The translations under genes were made by a program, and so were the position numbers. The notes beneath the pieces were generated by a model. The model did not search any database and was not told where the DNA came from. It saw nothing but the letters and a program-made list of their open reading frames with translations. DNA of 40,304 nt from a virus. Shown here piece by piece: positions 31,121 to 38,680 of this stretch. Position 1 is the first letter of the stretch. Each line of letters opens with the position of its first letter. The stretch is from the IMG/VR virus record IMGVR_UViG_3300017963_000137, positions 1-40,304 of that record. One strand, given 5' to 3'.

Positions 31121-31720
31121 CTATCCCTCCTGGGAACTGAAGTTGTGTTCGCCGTCCTGGTTCAGGTCGGGGTTTTCTTCCAGAACCTGCTGCGAAGCCT
31201 GTGAAAAACTCAGACTCGGATCGGCTTTCAATTTTTCCTGTACCTTTTCCCGGAGGGTATCCGTGGTGGTACGGGGAGCCGGTTCCTTGCCGTCGTCGAA
31301 ATTCTGGTTTTCCGGGAACTGCGGGTTTTTCTTCAGGGACTCCATGTAATGTTCCCTGGCCGGCTGCTTCACCTTCTGCTTGGTTTTCTCGTCGGTGAAT
31401 TCGAAATCACCCTGCCCGCGCCGGAGCTTCAGGTTGTAGAGTTCTTCTTCTTTTTTGGCCGGGGCAATCCGGCGTTCTTTGATCATGGCCTCGACGAGAT
31501 CCCAATCTTCCTTGTCGAGCCGGGTTTCCTCGTCCTTTTCCATCTGGGCGACGAGTTCCTGGTGTGCCTTGTCGGAGTCGTTAAACTTCTTTTCGAAGTC
31601 GTCTCTCTCTGCCGTGAGGGTGTTGACCTTTTCCTTTTCGGCGGCCATATCTGTTTCCAGGCCCGTGATTTTCCCCTTGAGGGTGTTTACTTCGGCCTGC
31701 AGTTCTTCAATAGTTGGCAT
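31121..31720 (-). CDS. Nested scaffold protein from an internal start (Mu gpZ-like), 199 aa
   Basis: Inside the protease gene an ATG at 31720 (residue 212 of the long protein) has GGAGGT 6 bp upstream (31727-31732), as strong a ribosome site as any in this genome. The product would be the coiled-coil part alone, beginning MPTIEELQAEV, with long helices and an acidic/basic C-terminus. In Mu, the scaffold gpZ is made from an internal start inside gene I in the same way. This gives extra scaffold without extra protease. Confidence 0.75.
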   Translation of the reverse strand: MPTIEELQAEVNTLKGKITGLETDMAAEKEKVNTLTAERDDFEKKFNDSDKAHQELVAQMEKDEETRLDKEDWDLVEAMIKERRIAPAKKEEELYNLKLRRGQGDFEFTDEKTKQKVKQPAREHYMESLKKNPQFPENQNFDDGKEPAPRTTTDTLREKVQEKLKADPSLSFSQASQQVLEENPDLNQDGEHNFSSQEG

Positions 31721-32353
31721 GGTGTTACCTCCATTTTGTGAAAAATTGGTTTTGATTTTGTTTAAAATATCCGTGAAAGCTGGCATGGCCTCGGGATCGT
31801 CGTCGGTGGCGTTTTTAAGGTCATCCACTCGCCACTGGGGGATAATGTCGTCGGCCTTTTCCATTCCCTCGACCTCTATTAACCAGTCCCGCATTGATTG
31901 CAGCACCTTGCCGATACCCCGAATATCGAATGAATCGTGGAAGTTAAACGTCTCAAAATCCCCGGAATCGTTGAATTTAAAGGCTGTCAGCCCCTCCACT
32001 GCGGGAAAATTGGTAAGGCCCACATGGCGTAAAACCCCTTCAGAAAGCGAGATAGAGACGTTTTTCCAGGCTTTCCCGATTAAGTCCTGGGCCTTGTCGG
32101 CGATTTCACCTATCTCCCCGAAAAGCCTGGTGGCTGTCCCTTCACCCTCTGTCCATACCTTTTCAAGCCATGCGAGGGCCGGGGTGTCACCCTTGGGGTG
32201 TCCCGGGACGATGGGCACGGCATTGCCTTTGCTATTCAGCTTGGTGACGTTTGAGAAGGTGCGAGCGATTCCTTTTACCTGGTCGCCGGTGAAGGTATGG
32301 GTTTTGCCTGAAGCATCAGTCCATGTCCCGGCGCGGAAAAGTTCTTTCTTCAT
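31121..32353 (-). CDS. Mu gpI-like prohead protease with C-terminal scaffold, 410 aa
   Basis: Residues 1-165 match the phage Mu I protease family: GTWTDASGKTHTFTGDQV, then VPIVPGHPKGDTPALAWLEK (with a His-containing block), a GEIGEIADKAQDLI segment and the VSISLSEGVLRHVGLTNFP block (Ser104 or Ser106 as the likely nucleophile). Residues 212-410 are a coiled-coil scaffold. The protease cleaves scaffold and head proteins during maturation. It is the first gene of the leftward structural operon, about 70 nt after the promoter, and its ATG follows ATAAGGTAAT. Confidence 0.88.
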   Translation of the reverse strand: MKKELFRAGTWTDASGKTHTFTGDQVKGIARTFSNVTKLNSKGNAVPIVPGHPKGDTPALAWLEKVWTEGEGTATRLFGEIGEIADKAQDLIGKAWKNVSISLSEGVLRHVGLTNFPAVEGLTAFKFNDSGDFETFNFHDSFDIRGIGKVLQSMRDWLIEVEGMEKADDIIPQWRVDDLKNATDDDPEAMPAFTDILNKIKTNFSQNGGNTMPTIEELQAEVNTLKGKITGLETDMAAEKEKVNTLTAERDDFEKKFNDSDKAHQELVAQMEKDEETRLDKEDWDLVEAMIKERRIAPAKKEEELYNLKLRRGQGDFEFTDEKTKQKVKQPAREHYMESLKKNPQFPENQNFDDGKEPAPRTTTDTLREKVQEKLKADPSLSFSQASQQVLEENPDLNQDGEHNFSSQEG

Positions 32354-32430
32354 ATTACCTTATACATAATAATATAGTGATACGTTAATTCTGTTTTTAA
32401 AATAAGGTTCTTCGCATTGCTGTTTTTCCT

Positions 32431-32459
32431 AATCTATCATGCCTGAATCATAATGTCAA
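32431..32459 (-). promoter_or_regulatory. Leftward structural-operon promoter
   Basis: On the minus strand TTGACA (32459-32454) is followed after 17 bp by TAGATT (32436-32431). It should start transcription near 32424, about 70 nt before the protease ATG. Its perfect -35 means that the structural genes could be read by host sigma70 polymerase unless repressed. Confidence 0.75.
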
Positions 32460-32491
32460 GAATAATCGTATTGATGCCCGATATTTTTCCC

Positions 32492-32520
32492 TTGTGCATT
32501 GTGTTAAATTAATGTAGAAT
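32492..32520 (+). promoter_or_regulatory. Rightward late promoter
   Basis: TTGTGC at 32492-32497, a 17-bp spacer and TAGAAT at 32515-32520. It is weaker than the leftward partner because two of the six -35 bases differ from consensus. It should drive the ParB-like to gpG genes. The 219-bp gap between 32353 and 32572 holds no gene and is AT-rich. Confidence 0.6.
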
Positions 32521-32571
32521 AATTAAAAATAAACATGTTAAATTCGTTTTTAATTCAGAATAAAGGATCGC

Positions 32572-33066
32572 ATGAAAGTTACTGATAGGCTCATCTCAGA
32601 ACTCAAGGCAAGCGAATACAATCCCCGGAAAATATCGGACAAGGCACTGGAGGATTTGAAGAAATCCCTGGAAACTTTCACGGCCGTGGAGCCGATAGTC
32701 ATAAATTCCAACCCACAGCGCAAGGATATCGTCATAGGAGGCCACCAAAGGCTCAAGGCAGCCCAGTTACTCGGCTGGAAAAAGATGCCGTGTATCGCCG
32801 TGGATTTGCCCCTGGATAAAGAACGGGAACTCAATATCCGGCTGAATAAAAACGCCGGGGAGTGGGATTGGGATAAATTGCTGGAATTTGAAGTTGCCGA
32901 CTTGATTACATTCGGATTTGAGGAAGGGGAACTCGGAACCGGGCCGGACTTTGAACCAGTGGGATCAGAAAGTCAAGGAAAACTGGATGAACTACAGCCA
33001 AAATTAATCAAATGCCCAAAATGTGGAGAAACTGTTGATATCCGGCACTGCTCAGCTAAAAGTTGA
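32572..33066 (+). CDS. ParB/Srx-like domain protein with zinc-ribbon tail, 164 aa
   Basis: The N-terminal 100 residues match the ParB-like nuclease/DNA-binding domain: LKASEYNPRKIS, an EPIVI strand and the VIGGHQRLKAAQLLGW box (GGHQR at 56-60). In many phages this domain is fused or linked to a DNA methyltransferase, with the same ELNIRLNKNAGEWDWD segment. Here it ends in CPKC...C (Cys148, 151, 160) and is followed, with a 44-bp overlap, by a Mom-like enzyme instead. It may target the modification enzyme to DNA or use CTP as other ParB-fold proteins do. The ribosome site is AAAGGAT. Confidence 0.83.
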   Translation: MKVTDRLISELKASEYNPRKISDKALEDLKKSLETFTAVEPIVINSNPQRKDIVIGGHQRLKAAQLLGWKKMPCIAVDLPLDKERELNIRLNKNAGEWDWDKLLEFEVADLITFGFEEGELGTGPDFEPVGSESQGKLDELQPKLIKCPKCGETVDIRHCSAKS

Positions 33067-33748
33067 TTTTTGTACACCTATGGCATCAGATTATGCCTGT
33101 AAAAATTGGCATTATTCAAAGCGGTCTCCATTCGGTAAAAATAATAAATTTGGGGTTTGGGAAAATGGAAAATATATCGGATGTATAATTTATGGATATT
33201 CAGCAACCCCAAATGTTGCCAAAGGATTGGGTTTACTTCAGAATGAAATTGTAGAATTACAGCGTGTGGCGCTTACTAAACATATATCCCCAGTATCCAA
33301 AATTGTCGCTATTTCTATAAAACTTTTAAAAAAATATTCTCCGGGATTAAAATTAATAGTTTCGTTTGCAGATGTAGATCAGAATCACCACGGCGGGATA
33401 TATCAAGCTGGAAATTGGATTTATACGGGAATAAGCATGGAAAATGTAAAATCCGGTTATATAGTACGGGGTAAATATATGCACTGCCGATCTGCAGGAA
33501 TGAAAGGCCGAAATACTCTTGAATGGGTCCGAATGAATTTAGATCCAAAGGCAAAAAATTTTATTACAAAAGGCAAACACCGATATTTAATGCCATTAAA
33601 AAAGAATATAAAACAACAATACATAAAATTATCAAAACCATATCCCAAGCGCCAGCCGAGTGAAACGGGCTCCGGGAACCACCCGGAGAAAGGCGGGGTA
33701 GATCCGACCCTGGCGCTCCAGCCTGCAAAAGCCTGCCAATCAGGGTAA
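33023..33748 (+). CDS. mom: Mom-like DNA adenine hypermodification protein
   Basis: The protein is clearly similar to phage Mu Mom and its homologues. Shared blocks are VDFCTPMASDYACKNWHYSK, GVWENGKYIGCIIYG, EIVELQRVALTKHISPVSK and LIVSFADVDQNHHGGIYQAG. Mom (a GNAT-like enzyme) converts adenine to N6-carbamoylmethyl-type adenine in DNA and blocks many restriction enzymes. The conserved NWHY and FAD-x-x-x-x-H-H-G blocks, where catalytic or metal-binding residues are proposed, are intact. The start is uncertain: GTG at 33023, or TTG at 33035 after GGAG. The gene is much more AT-rich than its neighbours. The last 35 or so residues (from about SETGSGNH) come from a GC-rich folded segment. Confidence 0.9.
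   Translation: MEKLLISGTAQLKVDFCTPMASDYACKNWHYSKRSPFGKNNKFGVWENGKYIGCIIYGYSATPNVAKGLGLLQNEIVELQRVALTKHISPVSKIVAISIKLLKKYSPGLKLIVSFADVDQNHHGGIYQAGNWIYTGISMENVKSGYIVRGKYMHCRSAGMKGRNTLEWVRMNLDPKAKNFITKGKHRYLMPLKKNIKQQYIKLSKPYPKRQPSETGSGNHPEKGGVDPTLALQPAKACQSG
33648..33717 (+). ncRNA. Cloverleaf-like folded element overlapping the end of mom
   Basis: An 8-bp inverted repeat (AGCGCCAG at 33648-33655, CTGGCGCT at 33710-33717) encloses a CCG/CGG hairpin, a perfect 7-bp hairpin (CTCCGGG at 33670-33676, CCCGGAG at 33682-33688) and a weaker GGCGG/CCGAC arm with one mismatch. The whole resembles a four-arm junction of 70 nt. It lies just before the small terminase gene. It lacks the T-loop and anticodon rules of tRNA. 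It could be an RNA element, a packaging signal, or DNA recognised by the terminase. Confidence 0.45.
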
Positions 33749-33750
33749 AA

Positions 33751-34137
33751 ATGCCGAAAAACAGCACATCATGGAAACCAGGACAGTCCGGTAACCCGGC
33801 AGGCAGGCCAAAGAATACCCGCTATTTTTCCGACGTGGCAAAGGAACTGCTTACCGGGAAGAAAATAGATGTCACCTGGACAATAACCGATGAAAAAGGC
33901 AATAAAAAGACAAAACGCCTGAACCTGGAATCATCCGAAAAAACCAATTACGGGATTGCTGCCGCCCTGATCGTGGAAGCTGTCAAAGGCAACGTGCAGG
34001 CAGCCAAGGAGCTGATCGACCGGGTAGAGGGCAGACCGAAGCAAGCCGTAGAAATGTCCGGGGGCCTGGGCCTGGGCGACATGAGCCTGGACGAGATAAA
34101 GGAACTACTTGCAGAAGTTAGAGCCCGAAGAACTTGA
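33751..34137 (+). CDS. Small terminase-like protein (DUF5681 type), 128 aa
   Basis: The N-terminus has STSWKPGQSGNPAGRPK, the signature of the DUF5681 family often found just before phage large terminase genes. The middle is basic and strand-rich, and the C-terminus has IVEAVKGNVQAAKELIDRVEGRPKQA, a helical DNA-binding type region. The gene lies directly before and overlaps the large subunit. It should recognise the packaging start and stimulate the large subunit. The role is inferred from family and order. Confidence 0.75.
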   Translation: MPKNSTSWKPGQSGNPAGRPKNTRYFSDVAKELLTGKKIDVTWTITDEKGNKKTKRLNLESSEKTNYGIAAALIVEAVKGNVQAAKELIDRVEGRPKQAVEMSGGLGLGDMSLDEIKELLAEVRARRT

Positions 34138-35605
34138 GCGCCTGGAATGTGGCCTCGAATTGGAGCTTTTAAAACGCGACTGCCAAAATTCCCTCTATTC
34201 CTTCCTTCGCACCTTCTGGAAATACTTCGATGAGTCGCAATTCGTCGATAATTGGCACATAAAATACCTCTGTGACCTGGCCCAGGATATCATAATGAGG
34301 GCAATCAGGGGCGAGCCGAAGGACAAGGATCTCATCGTCAACGTGTCCCCGGGCACCACGAAATCGGGTATTTTCTCGGTTATGCTGCCGGCCTGGTCCT
34401 GGACGGTGGCCCCCTGGTTCCGCTGGATTACCGGCAGCTTTGAAATGGGCTTGGCCACGTTCATGGCGACGAAAAGCCGGGATATAATCCGATCTGACCT
34501 TTACCAGCTGCTTTTCGGCGACGTGTTTCACGTGAAACCGGACCAGGATAATAAAACCGAGTACCACACGAATAAAACCGGAGCCCGGAAGGTATGCAGC
34601 ACCGGCGGCAGTATCGTCGGATTCCACGGCCACGCCCTTTTAATCGACGATCCCCTGAATCCGAAGGATGTCCTCGGGGCCTCGGAAAACATGAAAAAAA
34701 CCGTAAATAACTGGTTTGACGGTGTTCTCCCCACCCGGAAGGTGCATAAGCGCACCACCCCGACAATCCTGGTAATGCAGCGCCTGGCGACGGACGACCC
34801 CACGGGGCACCTCCTGGAGAAAAAGCGGGACGAGATAATGCACATCTGCCTGCCGGGAGAGCTCACGGAACTGGACAATGTGAAGCCGCCGGAACTGAAA
34901 AAACACTACCAGGGCAATCTCTTCGACCCGGTAAGGCTCGGCCGGCCGGAACTGGCGGAACTGAAAACCGACTTGAGAGCCAAGGGATACGCCGGGCAGA
35001 TACTGCAACACCCCAGGGCAATCGAGGGAACCATTTTCAAAAGGGCCTGGTGGCGCTATTTCGACGTTTTACCCTCCGGTCCGCCCATCCGGAAAGTACA
35101 GTCCTGGGATACGGCATTTAAAAAAGGCAAGGAAAACGCCAAAAATGCCATGATTTACTTCTATCAATACCAGACCGGTTTTTACATCACCAAGGTATTT
35201 TCTGAGCACCTGGAGTTCCCGCAACTGGACGAGCAGATCCGCATGGAATACAACGCGGACCCGTGCCATGCCCTGCTGATCGAGGACAAGGCGAGCGGAA
35301 TTTCCCTCATCCAGACATACCAGCAAACCACGACAATGCCGGTAATTCCGGTTAATCCATGCGGGGATAAGGAAGCCCGGGCCAATGCCAGCACCCCAAA
35401 CTTGGAGGCGGGTAACGTATATTTACCCCGGGGGGCACCATGGGCAGCCGAGTTCGTGGAGATATTTGCAGGCTTCCCGGATATTGAGTACAAGGATTTA
35501 ATCGACTGTTTCAGCCAGTTTTTTCAATGGATAACCGATAAACCAAGCGGGGTACCACAAATTAAATCAAGGAGAACAAGAAATGTCACACTCGAAGGGT
35601 GGTAA
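34109..35605 (+). CDS. Terminase large subunit, 498 aa
   Basis: This is the DNA-packaging motor and nuclease. The ATPase half has a variant Walker A PGTTKS at 81-86, Walker B LLIDDP (177-182), and a coupling region LVMQRLATDDPTGHL. The nuclease half has QSWDTAF (Asp334), LLIEDKASG (Asp393) and KDLIDCFSQF (Asp462/465), the RNase-H-like acidic set. The start is a TTG at 34109 with AAAGGAAC upstream, 29 bp inside the small subunit gene. No change in key residues is evident apart from the Walker A variant. Confidence 0.93.
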   Translation: MQKLEPEELERLECGLELELLKRDCQNSLYSFLRTFWKYFDESQFVDNWHIKYLCDLAQDIIMRAIRGEPKDKDLIVNVSPGTTKSGIFSVMLPAWSWTVAPWFRWITGSFEMGLATFMATKSRDIIRSDLYQLLFGDVFHVKPDQDNKTEYHTNKTGARKVCSTGGSIVGFHGHALLIDDPLNPKDVLGASENMKKTVNNWFDGVLPTRKVHKRTTPTILVMQRLATDDPTGHLLEKKRDEIMHICLPGELTELDNVKPPELKKHYQGNLFDPVRLGRPELAELKTDLRAKGYAGQILQHPRAIEGTIFKRAWWRYFDVLPSGPPIRKVQSWDTAFKKGKENAKNAMIYFYQYQTGFYITKVFSEHLEFPQLDEQIRMEYNADPCHALLIEDKASGISLIQTYQQTTTMPVIPVNPCGDKEARANASTPNLEAGNVYLPRGAPWAAEFVEIFAGFPDIEYKDLIDCFSQFFQWITDKPSGVPQIKSRRTRNVTLEGW

Positions 35606-37130
35606 AAGAGGGCCGGGCAGGCCACGGAAAGAAAAGCCTTTGGAATTTCAGGAGCGGTTCCGGAGCCGGCGGCCGGTAAGGAATGATCCCTACACCCGGG
35701 AGACTTCCTGGGATACTCAGTACATGGATTCGATATTGCCGGACCCGGACGTGATCCTGGAAAAGCTCGGGCTCTCTGCCGATGAGGCTTACCGGAATAT
35801 CGAGGCCGACGGACACCTCACCAGCGTGAAGGATTCCCTGCTGTCGTCCGTGAAAAAGCTGGAATGGGACGTGGTGACGGACAAGGGGAGCGAACGGGCC
35901 GCCCGGGAGATAAAAGCAATCCTTGAGGATTTCGACATGAATCAATTCTATTCGGATGTTTTCCGGGCCAAGGGCTGGGGGATGTCTCCCATCGGGGTTA
36001 CCTGGGATAGCAACGGCTCGATAATTTTCCCGAATAAGCTGGAGGCCAAGCCGGTCCGGTATTTCGAGTATAACAATGCCAACGAGCTCCGCTTTCTGAG
36101 CAAGGGCCACATGGGGATCGGGGAACCGATAAAGCCGATGACCCTGCTGGTGGCAAGGAATGAGCCGGACTTCGATAACCCCTATGGGGTGAAGTTGCTC
36201 TCGAAATCTTACTGGTATGTCACCTTCAAGCGCAATTCCCTCAAGTGGTGGAATAAATTCATTGAGAAATACGCCATTCCCTGGCTCCTGGTAAAAGTGC
36301 CCCCCAACACCAGCACGACGGTAATCGACGAAGCCCTGGAAAATCTGGGGAACCTCCTGCAGGACGGTATCGGCTCGGTGCCGGACAATAACAGTGTAGA
36401 GGCCCTGGATCTGAAGGATAAAGGGGTATCTGCGGAATTATTCGAAAAATTCAATTATACCATGAACTCGGAGCTTTCGAAAACATGGATTGGGGGCACC
36501 CTCACAACTGAAGTGGGGGATAAAGGCACCTATGCAGCCAGCAAAACCCACATGGAGGTAAAGGACGACAGGCGCGACGACCTCCGGGATCTGATCGTGG
36601 AAACCATGAATGAGCTCGTAACCTGGATAAATCAGCTTAATTTCGGGGGGCTGCCGCCTAAATTCAAGATGTTTCAAAAAACCAGCGTTACCAAAGAGGA
36701 AGCGGAAATCGACGGTATCCTCGCGGAGAAAATGGGGTTTAGGCCCAGCAAGGAATATTTCGTCAATAAATACGGCAAGGATCCGGCGGAGTTCGAACTG
36801 GAAATGGTATCGACCCCGGGGGCCGTTCCCCCAGAGATAGGTCCGGATGCTTTCACGGCTGAATTCGCTGCGAAAATAAGCCAGTTCAAAGACCAAGCGG
36901 CGCTCGACCGGGCCATGCGGGATCTGCCTGCGGACAAGCTGCAGGCCCAGATAGAAGGGCCTTTGAATCCCATTATCCGGATGCTCCGGAAAGCGGAAAA
37001 TTACGAGCAGGCCCTGGGGAACCTGGTGGAAATGTTCACCGATATGAGCATGAGCGAGGCAGAGAAAAATATTAACCGGGCCATTTTCGCGGCCGAGGCA
37101 TGGGGGCGAATTGTCAACACGGAAACATGA
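35583..37130 (+). CDS. Mu gp29-like portal protein (DUF935), 515 aa
   Basis: The portal dodecamer forms the DNA gateway at one head vertex. The sequence matches Mu gp29-type portals: a start region with YTRETSWDTQYMDSILPDPD, GHLTSVKDSLLSSVKKLEWDV, then KAKGWGMSPIGVTWDS-like sequence (FRAKGWGMSPIGVTW), PYGVKLLSKSYWYVTFKR and a DLRDLIVETMNELVTW segment. The first 20 residues are very basic with GPGRPRK (10-16), like an AT-hook. It overlaps the terminase gene by 23 bp and has AAGGAGAAC upstream. Confidence 0.92.
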   Translation: MSHSKGGKRGPGRPRKEKPLEFQERFRSRRPVRNDPYTRETSWDTQYMDSILPDPDVILEKLGLSADEAYRNIEADGHLTSVKDSLLSSVKKLEWDVVTDKGSERAAREIKAILEDFDMNQFYSDVFRAKGWGMSPIGVTWDSNGSIIFPNKLEAKPVRYFEYNNANELRFLSKGHMGIGEPIKPMTLLVARNEPDFDNPYGVKLLSKSYWYVTFKRNSLKWWNKFIEKYAIPWLLVKVPPNTSTTVIDEALENLGNLLQDGIGSVPDNNSVEALDLKDKGVSAELFEKFNYTMNSELSKTWIGGTLTTEVGDKGTYAASKTHMEVKDDRRDDLRDLIVETMNELVTWINQLNFGGLPPKFKMFQKTSVTKEEAEIDGILAEKMGFRPSKEYFVNKYGKDPAEFELEMVSTPGAVPPEIGPDAFTAEFAAKISQFKDQAALDRAMRDLPADKLQAQIEGPLNPIIRMLRKAENYEQALGNLVEMFTDMSMSEAEKNINRAIFAAEAWGRIVNTET

Positions 37131-37131
37131 A

Positions 37132-37341
37132 ATGTCGCCGGACTGCTGGTGCAGGCCCCGGGTGCAGCGGGTCTGCCTTGAGTGCCTGGAAATGGATCCC
37201 GCCTGCTGGCTTTGCCAGGGGGAAGGGTGGATCGATGTCGCGCCGGAAGATATCGACAGCACCGACGAGCAAATGGTAATAATCCACGAAACCGGCCACC
37301 AGCTTTTAACCCATTGGTATCATGCCAGAACAATCCATTAA
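37132..37341 (+). CDS. Small Cys-rich zinc-binding protein, 69 aa
   Basis: The ATG at 37132 lies 1 bp after the portal stop. Six cysteines (CWC, CLEC, CWLC) with a CxxCxGxG-like segment (CWLCQGEGW) suggest a DnaJ-like or treble zinc knuckle. An acidic segment follows. It overlaps the gpF-like gene by 20 bp. Its place between portal and gpF is unusual. It may be an assembly chaperone. Confidence 0.6.
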   Translation: MSPDCWCRPRVQRVCLECLEMDPACWLCQGEGWIDVAPEDIDSTDEQMVIIHETGHQLLTHWYHARTIH

Positions 37342-38062
37342 CCTCAGTGCCGTAATAGGGCTCAAGCCGGCTGATGCCATCCGGTTTTTCCGTTCAAAGG
37401 GTTTTGCCATTACCTGGGATTGGCAGCAGCAGTTAAAAGTAAACCACGCGACGACGTTCACCGTTTCCAAAGCCATGAGGATGGACATCCTCCAGGATAT
37501 CCGGGAAATGCTGCAAAAGGCCCTGGACGACGGCATTACCTACCAGCAATTTTTAGAGGAGTTAGAGCCCCGGCTCCGGGCAAAAGGATGGTGGGGCCGG
37601 CGCGAGGTAACGACGGAAACCGGGAAGCAGGTAGTCCAGCTAGGATCCCCGCACCGGCTCGCCCTTATCTACCGGCAGAACACGCAAAGCGCCCTCAATG
37701 CCGGCCGGTTCAAGGCTTTCCTTGACAATGCCGACAAGCGCCCATTCCTGATGTATGTAGCCGTGAGGGACGACCGGACTACCGCGATATGCAAATCCCT
37801 GGACGGACAAGTCCGGCCCGTGGGAGATCCTTTCTGGAACACCTATGCCCCCCCGAACCACTTCGGATGCCGTAGCCGGCTGCGGCCGCTAACAGCAAAG
37901 CAGGCAGAGAAATTCATAAAGTCCGGGAAGGGGAAAATCCAGTTCGACGGCACACCCACGGCCGAGGGTTTCGACATAAACCCAGCGGAACAGTCTTTTC
38001 TCATTGACGGGTCCAGGTATGACCGGGATATATGGGAGAAAGGCGAAACATTACAACCATAA
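37322..38062 (+). CDS. Mu gpF-like head morphogenesis protein (MuF domain), 246 aa
   Basis: The protein has the MuF order: an N-terminal helix with KPADAIRFFRSKG, a middle with LALIYRQNTQSALNAGRF and RPFLMYVAVRDDRTTAICKSLDG, and the C-terminal APPNHFGCRSRLRPLT motif that marks the family. It is a minor head protein bound to the portal and may be ejected with DNA. No extra effector domain is fused to it. Confidence 0.9.
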   Translation: MPEQSINLSAVIGLKPADAIRFFRSKGFAITWDWQQQLKVNHATTFTVSKAMRMDILQDIREMLQKALDDGITYQQFLEELEPRLRAKGWWGRREVTTETGKQVVQLGSPHRLALIYRQNTQSALNAGRFKAFLDNADKRPFLMYVAVRDDRTTAICKSLDGQVRPVGDPFWNTYAPPNHFGCRSRLRPLTAKQAEKFIKSGKGKIQFDGTPTAEGFDINPAEQSFLIDGSRYDRDIWEKGETLQP

Positions 38063-38077
38063 ACAAAAGGCTCAACC

Positions 38078-38680
38078 ATGAAAATGATCGTAGTAGGAAA
38101 CGGAAACATAATGCGTCCACAGGGACATTTAATAAATATGTTCGACACGGTTGTCCGTGTTAGTGGGTTTCAGATAAATGGATATGAATCACTTGTGGGG
38201 ACGAAAACCGATATTGTCAGTGTGGGCCGTCCGGAAAAACTCGATCCGCTCCCGCCTAAAATATGGATCGGCAATCCCTATGGTGTGAGTGCCATTCCGG
38301 AAGGTATAATGAAAAAGGCGTTCCCCGATGGCTGGGAGTCTAATTCCAATGAATGTATAAAAGACACCTACGATTTATGCGGATTCGATCCAAAGGTGAA
38401 CCACCCTACCCTGGGAATGCTTACCATTATCATGGCGGTTAATTTCGGTTCTCTCTTTTATGAAAAACCTATATACGTTACTGGGTTTGAATTTGGGCAT
38501 GAAGGATGGCCACGATATTATTACGATAAAAAACCCTGGAAAAATACACCGGATAATCATCACAAGCCGGATGTTGAAAGAACGGTTTTAAAAAAATTAA
38601 TTGCCGACGGTCATGTCGAATATCTTCACATGCACGATGTAATTCTCCTTGAGGAAGATAATTCGGAGAGGTTAAATTGA
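38078..38680 (+). CDS. GT29/sialyltransferase-like glycosyltransferase, 200 aa
   Basis: The sequence starts with a nucleotide-sugar-type loop IVVGNGN and a VRVSGFQINGYESLVGTKTDIVS segment, in the way of GT29-like transferases (DxVxRxN then GTKTD), and continues to HPTLGMLTIIMAV and PIYVTGFEFG, equivalent to the second sialyl motif. These features suggest use of a CMP- or similar sugar donor. The substrate is unknown: virion proteins, DNA or host surface glycans are all possible. It has the AAAGGCTCA leader and lies in a head-gene operon with a second glycosyltransferase. Confidence 0.75.
   Translation: MKMIVVGNGNIMRPQGHLINMFDTVVRVSGFQINGYESLVGTKTDIVSVGRPEKLDPLPPKIWIGNPYGVSAIPEGIMKKAFPDGWESNSNECIKDTYDLCGFDPKVNHPTLGMLTIIMAVNFGSLFYEKPIYVTGFEFGHEGWPRYYYDKKPWKNTPDNHHKPDVERTVLKKLIADGHVEYLHMHDVILLEEDNSERLN

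Noticed and set aside
31455-32369. 304-residue open frame on the plus strand
   Set aside because: Antisense shadow of the protease/scaffold gene; Ser-rich composition typical of a mirrored frame and no ribosome site.
33648-33717. Self-cleaving ribozyme (hammerhead or HDV-like)
   Set aside because: The conserved core sequences (for example CTGATGA...GAAA) are absent and no double pseudoknot could be drawn.
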